Shown here: in pieces, positions 22,246-36,050 of the stretch
Layout: the number at the start of each line of letters is the position of its first letter
Position numbering within the stretch: position 1 is the stretch's first letter
Source: Patiria miniata
Taxonomy: Eukaryota; Echinodermata; Asteroidea; Valvatida; Asterinidae
DNA length: 64,000 nt
Assembly (NCBI RefSeq): GCF_015706575.1
Contig: NW_024037059.1
Location: forward strand, 40,027,058 to 40,091,057
Reading direction: 5' to 3'
Made by a program: the position numbers and the translations under genes
Notes under the pieces: model-generated
What the model was told of the DNA's origin: nothing
Databases searched by the model: none
Seen by the model: the letters and a program-made list of their open reading frames with translations, nothing else

Positions 22246-25200
22246 TTACAGCTCAACCACGGTGTCATCTTCCGGTCTGATCGTCACATACGGCCTGTTA
22301 TTCCAGGCCGGCCACGATGACTTTCCGCCACTGTTGAAGGAACCCTTGGACGACAATCTGTCCGAAGCCGCAGCCGACCCGACGTCCGATCGGTCCTCGG
22401 GCGAGTGCGCCACCAACGACGCACCAAAACATGTATCCAAGATGGCGCCCTCCTCGTCCTCGCTGTTGCTATGCACAGCGCCATCTGCCGACAGCAGGAC
22501 GTCAGGTGGGATGTTCCGCGTGGGGAACATCTCGGCTAGGACTTGGTAGTTGCCCCTACCGACCCCACTCTTATTCCGGTTATTCTTGTTTTTGTTCCTG
22601 CTCTTGTGTCTCCTTCCTGATCGGCCTACCGGTTTCTCCTTATCTTTAGGGTCTAGTTCCAGCGTGATTGTCTTGCTGGCATCTCCCTCGTTCTCTTGGA
22701 ACACCCAGGCGGCGCCGGTGCCTGCTGAGGAGTTGTCCGTATCCACCTCGCCGTAGTACTCTTGAAGATGTAAAACTTTCTCGTAGTTTGACCTAAAAAG
22801 AGAACGCAAATTCAACCGTGCTATTGAGCAGAACTTCTACACCCCATGACTTCAATAAACATGTTCAATAGGGTGAGCAATTTGGGGAAAAAAAGCAACA
22901 ACGTCATGTTTGGAGGGAAAAAAACATTTCCGACTGGCTTCACTGGTAAATTACAACACAAATTTGATAAAAAAAAAGAAGAATCCTGTTTAACAACGTC
23001 ATTAAAAACTCACAATTTGAATAAATAAATAAATAACACTAATAATGGAATTCTTCACAATTAAGCTTAAACCTTGTTTTCACTACAGTATTTCGGTCTC
23101 AGGCCGAAAAACTTCATTCGACATTTTTTTTTTACTGTCTCATGACTTGGGGCAGTCAAGTTGACCTCAACTCGACCCTAGCATTTCCCACAGTTGTTTT
23201 GACACTGAGCGACCCCCGAGGAATTCAAGAGAAGACCAAAAATGTCAAAACACGGATGTTTTTTCAAGGACGATGAGCAGATAACGGGACTTATTTTGAA
23301 AAGAATGTCGTTTTCACTTCAGTATCGTTCTCACGGGAATGACTGGGGCTGTTTCGGTTGACGGTTAAAGCCAACTTTCCAGGTTTTCTTAATAGAGCGT
23401 ATATTCTAAGTGTCAATCTAGTTGGTTCAAAGGAAAGGTTTGCCCCCTTTTGCCAGTAAAAAAAAACCTATTTAAGCTCGTCTCTAGGCAACTGTACTTC
23501 CAAATTGATGGTTTCCTTATTTTAATTTTTTTTTTGGAGGGGGTCCTTTTTGGGGAGGGGTCAATGGTAAGAGCCAGACAAGAAAAAAGAAAAGTAAATA
23601 CTTGATACAAAACAATTCTTACATTAAAGACCTATCTGTAAACTAAATTAATTACCTCCGCTAAGGAGATTATGTTTTCGTTGGACTTTGCTGGTTTGTT
23701 GGTTAGTTGGTTTGTCTTTTAACAAGATAACTCAAAAAGTTATGGACGGATTTGCATCAAAAATTGTTTAGGGGTGGTCCTTGGTACAAGTACAAATCGA
23801 TTATATTTTGGAAGTGATACGGGTCTGGGTCTGGATCCAGGATTTTTTTTAAAGGATTCTTTCACCATTTTTGCGAGTATTTCTTTGGGGTGTACTGACA
23901 ATATGGCGGGGAATTGTTTAGCCTTGGCGGAGGTTTACGCTCTCTGAGTGCTTTCTAGTTTTGTAATGTTTTCTAAAATTAAAAATGCTAATAATCCAAC
24001 GGATGATGCTGTCATTTTGAAACCGCAAATCGGATCAGCATTTCAAGGAAAGTGTGCGACAAAATAATCTGTGACAGGAATTATTCAGTCAGCACCCCGC
24101 CACAGATTATGACCGAGAAAGCAATAAACAGCACAGCCTACTACAGGAATATTAAATCTGATGCGAGCGGTCCGGATTTATCAAGTTACACGTCGCATTG
24201 AGTTTGCTTTTGCTCTCGATAGAAAACAGGCTGGTGTCATTTTTAACAAAGACATCAGACACCTAAAATAGCGCATGCGCGCTAGCATTAAAGGGTCCAT
24301 GCAATGATTTTTTTCTCGGGAACGCACTTTGTGCAACTTTCGACTCCTTTTAAATGTATATGGAAAATATTTGACATTTTGTTTTTGTTTTTAAACTTCT
24401 TTAAACATTAAAACATTTCCATGCTTTTCCGGACAACTGACGGCCCTGTTGCTGTGATGTCATTTCAGGAAGACACGGTTCAGTGTAGGTTTTTTTTTTT
24501 GGTTGTTAAACCAAAATTTGCTCATTGAAAACATTTGTGAGAATGAAAAAAGGCTTGCTTATTGGCTTACTGCCATGTATTTACACAACAACGAATCACC
24601 AAAGAGAAGAAAATTTATGACAGTAAAAAATCTAAAATTCTGGCAACTTTACAATATGTGCTGAGCTGCAACATTGAGGTTTCTGTTTGGGTCATGTTGA
24701 ATGTACACAAGACCTCATGTATTAAACGGAATTATGTTCTTGTTCATTAACATATGATTTACTGGGTACGTGGCCCTGCGTAAAAATGTCAACCATCGTT
24801 TTTCGGTCTGGTGGTTCACAACAAACGTGAACTTGGGTTAGATTATAACGAATTGCCTGGTATCGTACAGGGAGTTGCATGCGTGTTTGATAAATGTTTA
24901 GCCTTGAGACGCGTCAACTGGACTGCCACTCCATCTACGACAAAACAATGATGAATGAGGGTCATGCCCCTGACCTTTATCTTGTAGCCTTAAAGCCAGT
25001 CGTTCATTTGTTAGTTTCTACCTGATCATAACCGACACCACTTATCTTTTTTTCTCAATAAATGAGATAATTTTGAGTGTAGTTTTCTTCAACGGACAAA
25101 ATTATCGCCAGGGCTGATATGGACAAACAAATGATGTGAATTTTATCACAGCCATTTGCATCAAGAGAATCATATTCCAAGTTAGTTCGTCGCCACTTTA

Positions 25201-28200
25201 CCCGCGTGTATTTTGAGAGCACCTCACGCGGTGCGCAAACAGCCTACGGTACGCTAACCTGAAAACGTGAAATCAAATTAGAGTTGACGTGCTATGCGTC
25301 ATTCGATCAGATGCAATGTAATTCAGTGGCGGGAGTTAACAGAAAAATTGTACTGACTTCTCCAAATGTTTACGTACTGAGGCTACGTTGGCCATTTTTG
25401 AAACGTCGGTCCTGATTTGGAGTCTGGCTAAACGATTAAAGACTTGTGGCTATACAGGGTGAGTCAAAAAGAAAGTTACCCAAATTAACGATTTTTGTTA
25501 TCTTAAAAAGTATTACTGAAATTTATCCATGCTAACGGTAAATGGTGTACAGCCGAGTTTGGTGATCTTTTTTTTTTATTGAAATAGACATTACTTGGGA
25601 ATAGAGTATGCAAATTACGTGAAGATTTTCACAATTAAAAGTCAATAAGGTGTACTATATCCCTATGTTTTTGTGTGCAATGGAGCAAGCCAAATAATTT
25701 TAAAATGTTTTTCAAATTGGGTAACTTTCTTTTAGACTCACCCTGTATGGGAAGCTGCCACTGGACCTGAACATTAACAGAAAAGGTTGTACCTTGTACA
25801 GAAAAATGAGGTCAAAAGCACTAAAAGGGCACTTGAGCCGAATACAAAGCCAGGTTTTCGTAAATGCCCTCCGTGACACACAGTGTCAACTTTCAACCAT
25901 GTGAACAAACTCAGTAGCATTATTATTATCCCTTCATTTTGTCGGCTTTTCTTTGTCCCCAAAACGGATAAGTATGTTTGATATTCTCCTGTGGCTCTCA
26001 CTAACTTAGCCTTGTCATTTTTGATAAATGATATTTTAATGATTAAATATGGACTTTATTATTTGCACACTGTTTTGTAAACAAAGCTGAATTATTTGCA
26101 CTAAAAACTGGAGTGCCGTTTATGAAGTGTTGTATTCTACATACAAGTGCACGAGAGTCACTATATACCCTGTTTAGTACAGTTGGGCGAATGCAACATG
26201 AGAATGACGCAGATATTATCCCAAAATTCGAGATGGCATCCATCAATGATTGCATTTCCACACTAGAATAAGAAGAGACACGCCCATCTTCTAACTGACC
26301 AATCAGAGTAGGAGTTGCAAGTTCTCACTACCAATCACACTCGTTTATCCATGACTCTTCTAATGCCAGTGGGGTTTGCGATGGTGCATAAACGTTTCTG
26401 TAATTGGTGGACTTACTTCTTTTTCTTGAAGTTGTAGTATCGACTGTTCGCCCTCTGTTTCCTCCTTTTAGCGAATCGATAAACGATGGCAAAGATGATG
26501 AGGATGGCTACTAAAGCTCCCCCGATAGAGCCCCCGACGATGAAAAGAAGCTTCTTTAATTCATCTGAAAAAAATTCAAAAGTCAAAAACGAAACATTTC
26601 TCATTTAATGTTTGAAACTTTACACAACTATTTCCCGGTATTGACTTTAAAGGCGAGAAAGACATTTATTGCGGACGTATTTGAAGTCACACACACTTAC
26701 CTTTCTCACGGTCTGGGTCCAAACCAGGACCACCACCGATAGTCGTGTTTCCATTTGGCGTAACATATTCAACCGTTTCTTGCCCGTCCGTAATCTCAAG
26801 AACAACCGTTTCCAAGACGACGACCACACTTGTTTCAAACTCGGTGGAGGTCACCGTCGGTGCCGCTGTTGTCACTGCGTTCACTGACCCGGAAGTGCTT
26901 CCTAAAACGGCGCTACTAGTTTGGTCCCCTTGCGGCGTGGTGGCGACGCGTGTTGTTTCCGGCGTGGGAGCAGGGTTCCAGGTAACATCGTGGATGACGT
27001 AATCGGCAGGTGTAACAGTTTTCAAACTAGTTGAATTGGTGGTAGTATTCAGGGGCGTGGTGGGTGCTTTTGAGGGACCAATAGTTGTTGCAAATGTTGA
27101 TGTTGTTGTAGAAAGTCTGTCTACAGCTGTTGCGCTGCTTTGCGTTGCAGGTAACCTAGTTGTAGGAAAGTCTGATGAAGACTTTGTAGGAATTATGGTT
27201 GATGGCACAGAAACTGTCGTGCCCAAGTTTGCAGGACTAGGAGTTTCTGGGGGTAGGCTATTGGGTTCTGGGAGCGTTGTAGCGGGGCTGTCGCTTCCAG
27301 AACTCGATGTTTGGGGCTTTAGTGTTCCTGAAGATGTCGATCTATCAGCGTTTGGTGGTTGGGTGGTAGCAGTCAGCGCCGCAGTTGTGTCAGCCGATAC
27401 GTGTATTATAAAATTGGCACCTGCCATTTCAAACAACAGAAAGAAAAATTATCAATTCGACAATAAAAGAATCAAAACAAAAGCAACCCCTAACGCAAAA
27501 CATTTTGATAAAACTTCATATCATTTTGCCATCATTTTTTAAAAAAATAATCACTTTTCACAAGAGAAATTGTTTTATCAATTTAATATGAATGTTCATG
27601 TTTTGACTGCTATGGGTAAATTGACAATTTTCGAAATTAAAACAAGACATAATACAATTTTTTTTAAAGTTGAATTTCCTGTGCTACTTATTTCCTGACG
27701 TCTACTATGCTACTACATAGTCGTTACTATGGCAACCACTGCTACAGCGCGTTACATTTAGCTGTCTGCTCATATGAACCATTGATAAGTTACAATGCCG
27801 AAAGGAACACAAGGTTATCTTATCAAAACATTTTTGTGCAAACAGAGCTTGTTGCCCGTCAAAGCGACGGATCGTTTTCAACAACAATGCGTTTTTGTGA
27901 CCTTTGACCTGTTCGTTATGATCTTGTTGCACTGGATTTATACACATTAAAATGGATACAGTAAACAGTCGTAATGTCGTTTAAATTACGGAAATGTAAA
28001 TTCTGGTATCAAAAGAAATGATCATTTATCAAATATCGAAAGAAACCAGAAACCAATTTCTACAATCTTAAGGAATTCCGTGCGTTCTGTATTTTGCATT
28101 TTTAAAAACTTAATTAAGCAAAGTAAGTGATTGCCTTTGTTCAAGACTTTTAATAAAAATACTTCATTTAAAACAAAACAGAATAATAACACACTAAGTT

Positions 28201-30045
28201 CAACTAACTTTCGGTTATATTTTATGGCTGTGTAAAGAGTGTTGGGATGGGATTCGGTTGGTAAAGAAGTGGAAAAACATCAGCGTTATGTCATTTACAG
28301 TTTTACATGTACAGTAACACTCTAATCAACAAAGAAGCAAACAAATAGACCAATAGATAATGCAAACCGAAGAACGTGGACACCAGTATATTTTTAAAAA
28401 CAAATTATATAGCTGCCAATGGTTATACAACCGTCAAGTTGAGACTGGGAACAAAAATACTCTTTTCAAAAGGGTAAACTTGACGTCAAATATGTCCTTA
28501 CGTAAGTAGCACGAAGGAAAGGCGTTCGCCAGAATCTGACTCATCAGCGGGGAGCATAGGGCTAAGAATATACCCTGGAGCACACTGTCTAAAATGATAT
28601 GAAATTACCCTCAATAGGCAGATGATTTATCATAATCAACGAGGCAAAGCTGTTTGCGTATCTTACAGGAAGGCCATTGGACTATACGAATTTCCTCCTC
28701 TTGAGATCAACAAGTCAGGAAGATACTTGTTAATTAATCAACGATGGTTTCCGCGTTGCGGTCCTGTGTGGGATGATGAGTTAATCTTGTCCCGTTCATC
28801 ACGGGTTGCCGGCGTTCGGGTTCTTGTTCAATAACAGGTGCCTTTTTGGCAGGTGTTGTGTTTGTTTTAACCCTGAAAATATTGTGTGGGTACCGTATTG
28901 TGAGCTACGTGGTAGTTTTATGAGAGTTCTAATGTATTTTGAAGAGCTTTGAGGACAAACTTATTCGGCCCTCCTTTTCCAATAATTCTCCACTCCCGGC
29001 AAAAATGGAACCCCAAAAGCTTGCGCACAATACGTTAATTCCCTCGTAGACCAGGACAACAGCACATTTTTGACAATTTTCATCTATAGGCAAATGCACA
29101 AGTACACAATACTTCAAAACCAAGAGAGCTGGATGATTTTGGGCCCGTCAGGGCACTAAGGGCATGTACGGATTTAGAGTTTCTATTCCAAATTGTCAGC
29201 CATGGCTTGTACGTACATGTACATGCAAATGTACCGGTGACAAGTGTACCTATTGACATGCTCTGCTGATTTTCGTCGGCTGATTTTGGTTTTTGGCTTA
29301 CACTTTAACTACTCCGTATAGAGAACACCTTGTTTCCCTTTACGCTCCGGTGAGGTGTATTTGCAATTGTATCGAGCCTATGGTTTAACAAAAGACTTAT
29401 ATTTTGTCTGTTCCCTCGTTCTGCGAGTCCCACGGGGGACAGACAATGATGGGGCTCTTTTGTGTGTAAACAAAGGGAAATACACAAATACAAAATCGGT
29501 ACCCTTATTAAAATTATCCGACTTAAAAGAAATTGGTTTCCAAAAAACCGTAAATTTTCCGTTTTTACTGCACCAACCAGACAATAACTTGGAACTGGTC
29601 AAGTCAAATACGTATAATACTGTTTAAGGTTTATGTTAAGTTTTTTTTTCCATATCGGCCCAAAAGTATACAAATACGAACACCACACTATAAAATGATG
29701 AGTTTGGAGGGTAAAGGATTCGTTGTGAAGTGATGTAATTCTGATAAAGTATACATAAAATGACGACAATAAATTTATATTTTCTTTGATTGTCGAAATT
29801 ATTCGGGCTGCCAATGTATTTTTAAAGTTTGAAGTCAATAATTGCATTACGAAAACAGATTGACTGACATTAAGATAAAAATAGAATATCAGTGGTAACA
29901 TTCTCCTGTTGTGAATAATGTCAAATTATTGACCATATTAGGCCTCTCGTATGACTCCGTACTTACATGTCCAGAGCACCAGGACACATGCCAAGCCCCT
30001 CCCGAGGCGTTCCCGGTGGTGCGCTCCGCGTGCCCGCTGCTCCAT
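22246..30045 (-). CDS. TM2: mucin-like type I membrane protein with paired tyrosine motif tail
   Basis: Four exons, 30045-29967, 27420-26701, 26564-26417 and 22792-22246, join in phases 1, 1 and 2 into 497 residues. Exon 1 gives a basic N-region and hydrophobic core (LACVLVLWTC) as a signal peptide. Exon 2 (720 nt) is a Ser/Thr/Pro-rich, almost Cys-free ectodomain with many TT, TP and NTT sites, expected to be heavily O-glycosylated. Exon 3 supplies the membrane segment (about 272-295) and a basic stop-transfer. Exon 4 is the tail. It opens with SNYEKV (Y319) and YGEV (Y329), giving YxxV-x6-YxxV, close to ITAM spacing with Val for Leu/Ile. It contains the basic stretch RRHKSRNKNKNNRNK and ends VVEL, a possible class II PDZ ligand. 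No orthologue is recognised. The signal exon is the least certain part. Confidence 0.7.
23654..23959 (+). repeat. CCTCCGC...GCGGAGG dispersed element
   Basis: It begins ACCTCCGCTAAGGAGATTATG and ends GGCGGAGGTTTACGCTCTC, followed by a TTTCTAG edge. This pattern, with internal TTATGGACGGATTTG and TCTGGATCCAGG, is a repeat I recognise as widespread in fish and marine invertebrates. The CCTCCGC and GCGGAGG parts are inverted relative to each other. I know no settled classification. Confidence 0.6.
25453..25747. mobile_element. Mariner-type MITE with TACAGGGTGAGTC inverted ends
   Basis: Terminal inverted repeats of about 34 bp start TACAGGGTGAGTC on each side, with about two differences. They are flanked by TA (25453-25454 and 25746-25747), as expected for a Tc1/mariner target site. 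About 291 bp between the TAs and no transposase. It lies in TM2 intron 3. Confidence 0.85.
27421..29966. other. TM2 intron 1 (2.5 kb)
   Basis: Nothing coding is supported. There is a small inverted pair, CCGTCAAGTT and AACTTGACG, near 28431 and 28480. Otherwise AT-rich DNA. Confidence 0.45.
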
Positions 30046-32886
30046 CCTCGCTTCTCGTACTCGGTGATGGTACTGCGTTGAACGTGGCTTCAGCTACTCC
30101 CCGGCGAACTCAGAACATGCAGATTTTGTTCAGCTGTGATGTACCGTCACTGCAAAACCTTGGCCCATGCTACACTACTTGGTCATGTGCACATACTGTT
30201 CAATCATGGAGCTAGTCACCCTGCCTACCTGCCTGCCTACGTGCTCTGGGTCTTATCCTACGCACGGCCACCGATATTAAAGTCTGTGTAAACAGTTGCC
30301 GATGTTTTCCATTCAGATACTTTTTTTCATGCCGTTTCAGAATCACAATGGATGTGTGAAATTCAGCTCCCGGCTGCCGATGTGTTTTTGCATCCGTGTG
30401 CTGCTATTTCTCCAGGTGATGTTGGGTCTGCATGTAACACAGTCGTACTGGATTCCGATAACCTCCGTGAACTTAGTGCAAAGTGCTCGCAATTCAATCA
30501 GTGCTCCTCTCATTGCAGATTTTGTTCAACTCCGCAGAGCGTGCAGCTCGTGTCAGCAGCTTCGGATGATGTGCTCAACGTGGTGAACTACACGGCGAGT
30601 AAATCGCACTTGACACTGTTTGTTCATTTGTCAACATGAGATTTACTCATAATGCCTCGGCCTCGTAACTGTTTCCGGGCGGTGAAAATTGAATTAGGTC
30701 ATAAACGAAGGGTACCAGTTGGGCTAACCGCGTGCTTGTCAAGCATAGGGATTGTGATTTTGTGTTCTTAATTGGGCAACGCGTCTTCAAAGTGTTTTAA
30801 AGGGGTTATGACCCGACTTGGAATAATCCCAACTCTTCCGCCATGGTTTCACAAAGCATCTGATGAGAAACTGAAAAGGACAACTCTGACATCTCCATCA
30901 CCAACTACTACATTCATTGTGATCGCCATGTATACACTTTCCATTGCTTTTTTTGTTTTCCAAATCGCCCCGAGGCAGAGACCTTGACGCCAACCTTTCA
31001 TTGCATGAATTGTATTGAGCCCATGTCCACGGCCACGTACAGGTTATGGTGCCTATCCCACATCGAGAAGTGGTAGATAAAGTCAAGGCTTAACCCCAGG
31101 GACTTGTGTTAGCATTGGCAACAGCTGAGAATGCTTTACTGCATTGCGCGAACAAACTACCAACTTTCAAGATGCAACGTCGTATCTATTTTGCCTTTTG
31201 GCACGGGACCGCCATGTTGAAACCAAAGCCAGACTACACATGCAAAATAGACTCTTTCAAGTCGTTGCTGTGCAAGTTTTTAGCAATTACGTAATAACTC
31301 CTCACAAGAAGCCTCTTAAAAAAGCTATTGTCCTATCAATTAAAAATTATATTCTTAGTAATGCAAAAATGTAAAGGATAATTTTGGCGCACTTTACGGG
31401 CGAAACTACATTGTCAAATTAAACAGCTCATTTAAGATTTCGATTGAGAGTCGTTCGATGTGTTGGACAAAGAAAGTCAGGAAAAGGAACAAATGTTTGA
31501 TTAGTTTTGGTGGGCAATTAAAGTACAAGTACTAAATGAATACAATGGCCAACTTTGAGTTCAATCAGAGAGCAACATGTGCCAATCGTGTTTTTTTTTG
31601 GTCGAAAAATACAGTTTTATTTAACAACCGGTTGAAAATAAACCACAGATCCATTTTAATAGATTCACTGCAACTTTTTCACATTGGAAATTGCGGAAAA
31701 CATGCTTCCTAATAAATTCACATTAATTTATCTATTTTCGTTTCAAGATAATGCAAGTTGATTTTATTTTAAAAAAATGATTAAATCCTTATCCGAATAA
31801 TTATTCACATTTTAACACCTTTTATTTTAATATGCTTAATCGGAATTTAATTATTATTGATTGATAAAGTTTTATTCTGTTTAAATAATAATGTTTTTCA
31901 GAAAAAAAAGAACACTATTGGTGGCGTGAAATTAAGCACAAAGCTTAACTGTTTACTACATTTATTACTGAAAGCAATTAAAACTTTAAGAAAGACGGAT
32001 ACATAATGCATTTCTAGAAATATGCGATTAATATCGGCAAATAATAATACAAACATTGCATCTTTAGGAAAGTACTGAAAAACAGATATACGCGAAAGCA
32101 ATTCCTTATTTGAACAAACATTTACACTGCAAACCCAAACAATGCTAAAAACGAAATTGGCGACTTGTTAAATAATGCCTGCTAGTCTTCTGACATGATA
32201 TGATAATTATTTAGTGAAATGCTAAGCAGAAACAATGTCTTAACAATAAAACAAAAGTAACATTGAGTGCAGTGTCGTGCCAGTGTTTGCGCATGCGCGC
32301 GCGTTAGTAATGGATCATTTGCATTCATCCCACAAAATACCGAATCGAGAAAGCAAAAAACCGAATCCAGAAAGCTTAAAGATCGTACTGGTACTAAACA
32401 CCCCGTGAAATTATTCCATCTGGCTTGCTGTCATTAAGAAGAAATCAAGAACTGTAGATGAATTCAATGATCAGTCAATTGACTGCATTTTCGGAAACTA
32501 ATTCAGATTGCTGTGGACGAAATCGTGTTTTGTGATCTAAAGGTTGTTGTAGGCCTACATGGTTTCGCTGATTCGCTGTTTTTTCTCGAAATGTGTAATA
32601 TCCACTGCGCTTAAACTTCAACAGGGTAGGCCTTGAACATTCTTTGGATTTTGAGTGGTGTTAATATTGGAAACGAACACAATGCATGAAAAGCAAACGA
32701 TCTTTTATGACTTTCAAATTTTGCGTTGTTGTGATTTTTTTTTAGCATGCTGCTCTTTGCTGTGTAGAGGATATCGTGTGCTTTGCCATGCCAGCGATAA
32801 TTAACTTGGCCAAGATCATGTCCACCACGAGAATGTGGCAACATGGGGCCTTCTCCTGCCAAACATCTGACGCCCTGACACCGTAC
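30046..32886. other. Spacer between TM2 and TM3
   Basis: It contains TM2's presumed promoter (- strand, just above 30045) and TM3's 3' region. The + strand frame 30352-30639 has a plausible acceptor (30337-30340) but no domain or partner exon, so I do not call it. GCAGATTTTGTTCA occurs twice (30117 and 30514). AT-rich from 31600 to 32200. Confidence 0.45.
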
Positions 32887-34884
32887 TCATACTGTGCCTA
32901 TCTCTAGAGTCTCAAGGGCTCCGTCGATGTCATTACTCGTATACGACACCCCACTTTGTGGCCTGATGTTGCGCCCCTTACCGCCCTCACTTTCACCCTC
33001 CGCAGCGCCCTCAGTCGGCTCAGCGATGCTCAGGCGAGCCGGTGAGGGCATAGTGGCGGCGCCGTTCTGGTCCTGGCCTCCTTCTCCAGCCGTTGGTTCC
33101 TCCCCGTCGCTGACGTTGCTGAGGGCGTACGTGGGGTTCTCGATGCCGCCCACGTGGTACTCGGCGCTGGCGGTCCCGGGCCCTGTGCTGAATGTGACGA
33201 AGGCTAGGTCGTCATCGGCGTTGACGCTTGCCGAGGCTGGACGATGCATGGACATCCTAGCCTTGGGGTCCAGTTTGTCCATTTCGTCCGGGCCGAAGGG
33301 ATTCCTAGTGCCGCGGCCATCTTGGGACTTGCGGCTGTGTATGGCAGGACATGAAAATAACGAAAATAGTTAATAATCCTAGAAAACAAGTTATTCCGCC
33401 GTGGATGAGCTCCTCGAGAACTGAACAAAGAACAGCGCCCCGTCGTGCATGGAATCGATCAAATGTTCCCTGCCAGAGCTAAAAAAATGCGACGCCGAAA
33501 AATGCGACGCCGATGGCACATGTGGAACACCATACTTTTGATCAATTTTCCGGTGACAGATATATAGACAAACAGACAGACCATCGGACCGACCGACCAC
33601 CAAGTGACATGTAGAAGCTCCTGCCAGAGCTTAAAAATGACAGTTTAAAATCATCACATTTTAAATTGAAGTGGACACCTGAAATTTCAATAAAATATGG
33701 GAATTCTACAGGAGACGGCGTACTATTAGAGCACCCTTAATCAAATATGGCACAATGGAATTGTAGATCTTACCTTCGAAGGCACCAAACACCGATGGCG
33801 AAGATGATCACCAACACGACCAGGCCCGACACGACGCCAGCGGCAATGTACACGGCCAGGCTGACTCCTTCTGATCCCGATCCTGGAAAAAACATGAAGG
33901 GACACAACAAGGGTTTTCAGACTCTGTTTGTTTTGACAGGCAATGATTAACATCAAACCAGTCACAATTCTTTCTTTGGTCTTTTGGTCGTTACCATTTG
34001 GTATATGATTTGCTTGTAAGCATAATTGTGTCTTAAAGGGCGCCACATATTATTCTTCTCTTTGGTGCTAGCACGTAACACGCCTTATTCGGTGAAGAAC
34101 TTCCCCAAAAATACCCCAAATAGGTCAACGTCTATAAATGGGCTAAGAAGAGACTCATAATAACGAGAACAAAAACAGAGTATAGTGATGAAGAAGCACA
34201 CACACAAATTGGAGTAACTCTGCACCGTATTACAATACAATGATCGACACAATGGGACACTTTACTTTTCCAAACTTTTATCAATGGATGACAGGCGCCC
34301 TCTCTCTACGGCTTTGGATGCTGAACTTTCTATTGAACAAAAACAATTCAGGTTTTACCTCCCTTGGTAGTCTTCATTATCGTCGCCAACGTCGTCATTA
34401 GCCCGCTTGTCGGCTCTGACGTCACAGCTTGCGTCATTGATGACGTCATTCCTGCAGTTCTAGACATCTCTGTAGGTGTGCCGCCTCCAGCAGGCGTGGT
34501 AGTTCCTGATTCGGTCGGCATTTGGCTCGGCGGAGCCGTCAATGACACTGTCGACCCTGAAGGTACTAATGCAGTTGTCGACCCAGGTTCTGTTGCTGTC
34601 GCACCAGGGGCTGCTGCTGTCGATCCGGTGGCAGCAGGACTCAATGTTGATGCTGTTGACACTGGTGTCGACATAATCGGATTGGTGTGATTGGATGTGG
34701 CAGGTGCTTCTGTGTTCACGTTCGACACTGTCGACGGTTCGATAGGCTCAGCTGAACCCATTACTCCTGTAACTGTGGTCGGTGTCGACATGCTGGCACT
34801 GACTGCCGGACTCAGTGTTCCATTTGTCGCAAGAAGCGACTGGACGGAGAGACTAAGTAACACAAGTTGAGCAATCATCGCCAT
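32887..34884 (-). CDS. TM3: mucin-like type I membrane protein with NPxY tail
   Basis: Three coding exons, 34884-34359, 33882-33774 and 33334-32887, join in phases 1 and 2 into 360 residues. The first exon encodes a signal peptide (MAMIAQLVLLSLSVQSLLA) and a Thr/Ser/Pro-rich ectodomain of about 155 residues without Cys. The second holds EGVSL, then the membrane segment (about 184-209). The third is the tail. The tail carries ENPTYAL (NPTY at 278-281), the NPxY form bound by PTB-domain adaptors in endocytosis and signalling, and an acidic Gly/Glu-rich middle. EGVSL just before the membrane also occurs in TM4, linking the two. O-glycosylation and surface location are inferred from composition. 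I recognise no named orthologue. Confidence 0.8.
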
Positions 34885-35273
34885 CTTGATCTACATGTTC
34901 GATTCCCAGGTTAAAAAAAAAGAAAGAAAGAAAAGTCCTTCACCAACTCTGCGAAAAATTACCCGAGGCCGAAAAAAAATACACGTTGCAATTGATGCTT
35001 ATGCTCATTTTGTTTTAAAAGCAAAATATTTCGCAACAACAAAACAAATCTGAAGGCGCTGTCAACAAGATTGCTCAACCAAAACTATTATTGGTTTCGA
35101 TATTTCGAAGTTCAAAATAAACACAGGAAATGGCAGCTGCGCTTATACCGCAGTGCATTGTCATGTGGTTTGTTATTTTTACGCGAAACAAAAACTGCTG
35201 TCTAATGTGACAAAATGGGAATGACTGGTTTTAAAAAGCGGATTGTGTCAAACGATTGGCTATAAAATGTGCA

Positions 35274-35690
35274 TATTTAAGTGGTTAATTGATCGGAAAT
35301 CGATTGATAATTGATTGATTGTCCAATCGATCGGTTCATTGATTATGCGGTTGTGACTTACAGACCGGTGACGAATTGACTTATCCACTGATATTTGATC
35401 TATTACCAATTTAATAATCTTCCATCTTATCGACCGATTGCTTGAATTAATGATTGATTTGACGGTAAGTTGATGTGCTAATACATGGATTGATTGCCGA
35501 TCGATCACCCATCTGATCAACCGAGCGATTGGGTTTATTGATCGATTCGTCTGAAAATTGACTAACGTATGATGACTAGTGTATTGATGATTGGTCGACT
35601 GACCGATCCTAAGTCAATAATAATCGATTGATCGAGTGATTGGTTGATCATTCAATCAGTTAATCGATCGATCGATCTATCCAAATATCT
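35274..35690. repeat. Cryptic GATTGATC-rich simple sequence
   Basis: For about 420 bp the DNA is dominated by irregular GATTGATT, GATCGATC and CGATCGAT words on both strands, without a fixed unit. It would lie in the proposed TM3 5' intron. It looks like an eroded short-repeat array. Confidence 0.65.
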
Positions 35691-36050
35691 TCCAAATCGT
35701 ATACTCCAAACAAAACCGACATTATATTAAACCCAATTGTTTAGATTCGTGAATAAAATGAAAGTTAAATACCAACCAGTACAGACTGCACTGTATGTTA
35801 TAGAACCTTTGAAAACATTGTGGCTAGCCAGACCTAGCTGCCTACATGTATGTAACCAGCGCTAACCAACCCGGAAGTTGAATTCCGTTGTAATGTATGC
35901 TCACTTTTGGAGTTTCATTACAACAACTATATATAGTTTCCTGATTGTCGAAATCTGTAAAGGAATATAACAGCTAACAGAAAATGTGTGCGTGTTTATT
36001 GAGAAAATGACAGGGTAATTTTAGAAGCGAGAATTACAATGACTACTTAC

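Larger units (their letters stand above)
22793..26416. other. TM2 intron 3 (3.6 kb) with repeats
   Basis: No further exon is seen. It holds (AAAT)n near 23023-23036, a G-rich tract near 23530-23565, and the elements at 23654-23959 and 25453-25747. The rest is unremarkable AT-rich DNA. Confidence 0.5.

Noticed and set aside
27036-27542. 168-residue Val/Gly-rich + strand frame
   Set aside because: It is the antisense shadow of the TM2 mucin exon, whose codon bias opens the opposite strand.
30352-30639. 95-residue Cys-containing + strand frame with a fair acceptor
   Set aside because: No domain, no partner exon and no clear donor.
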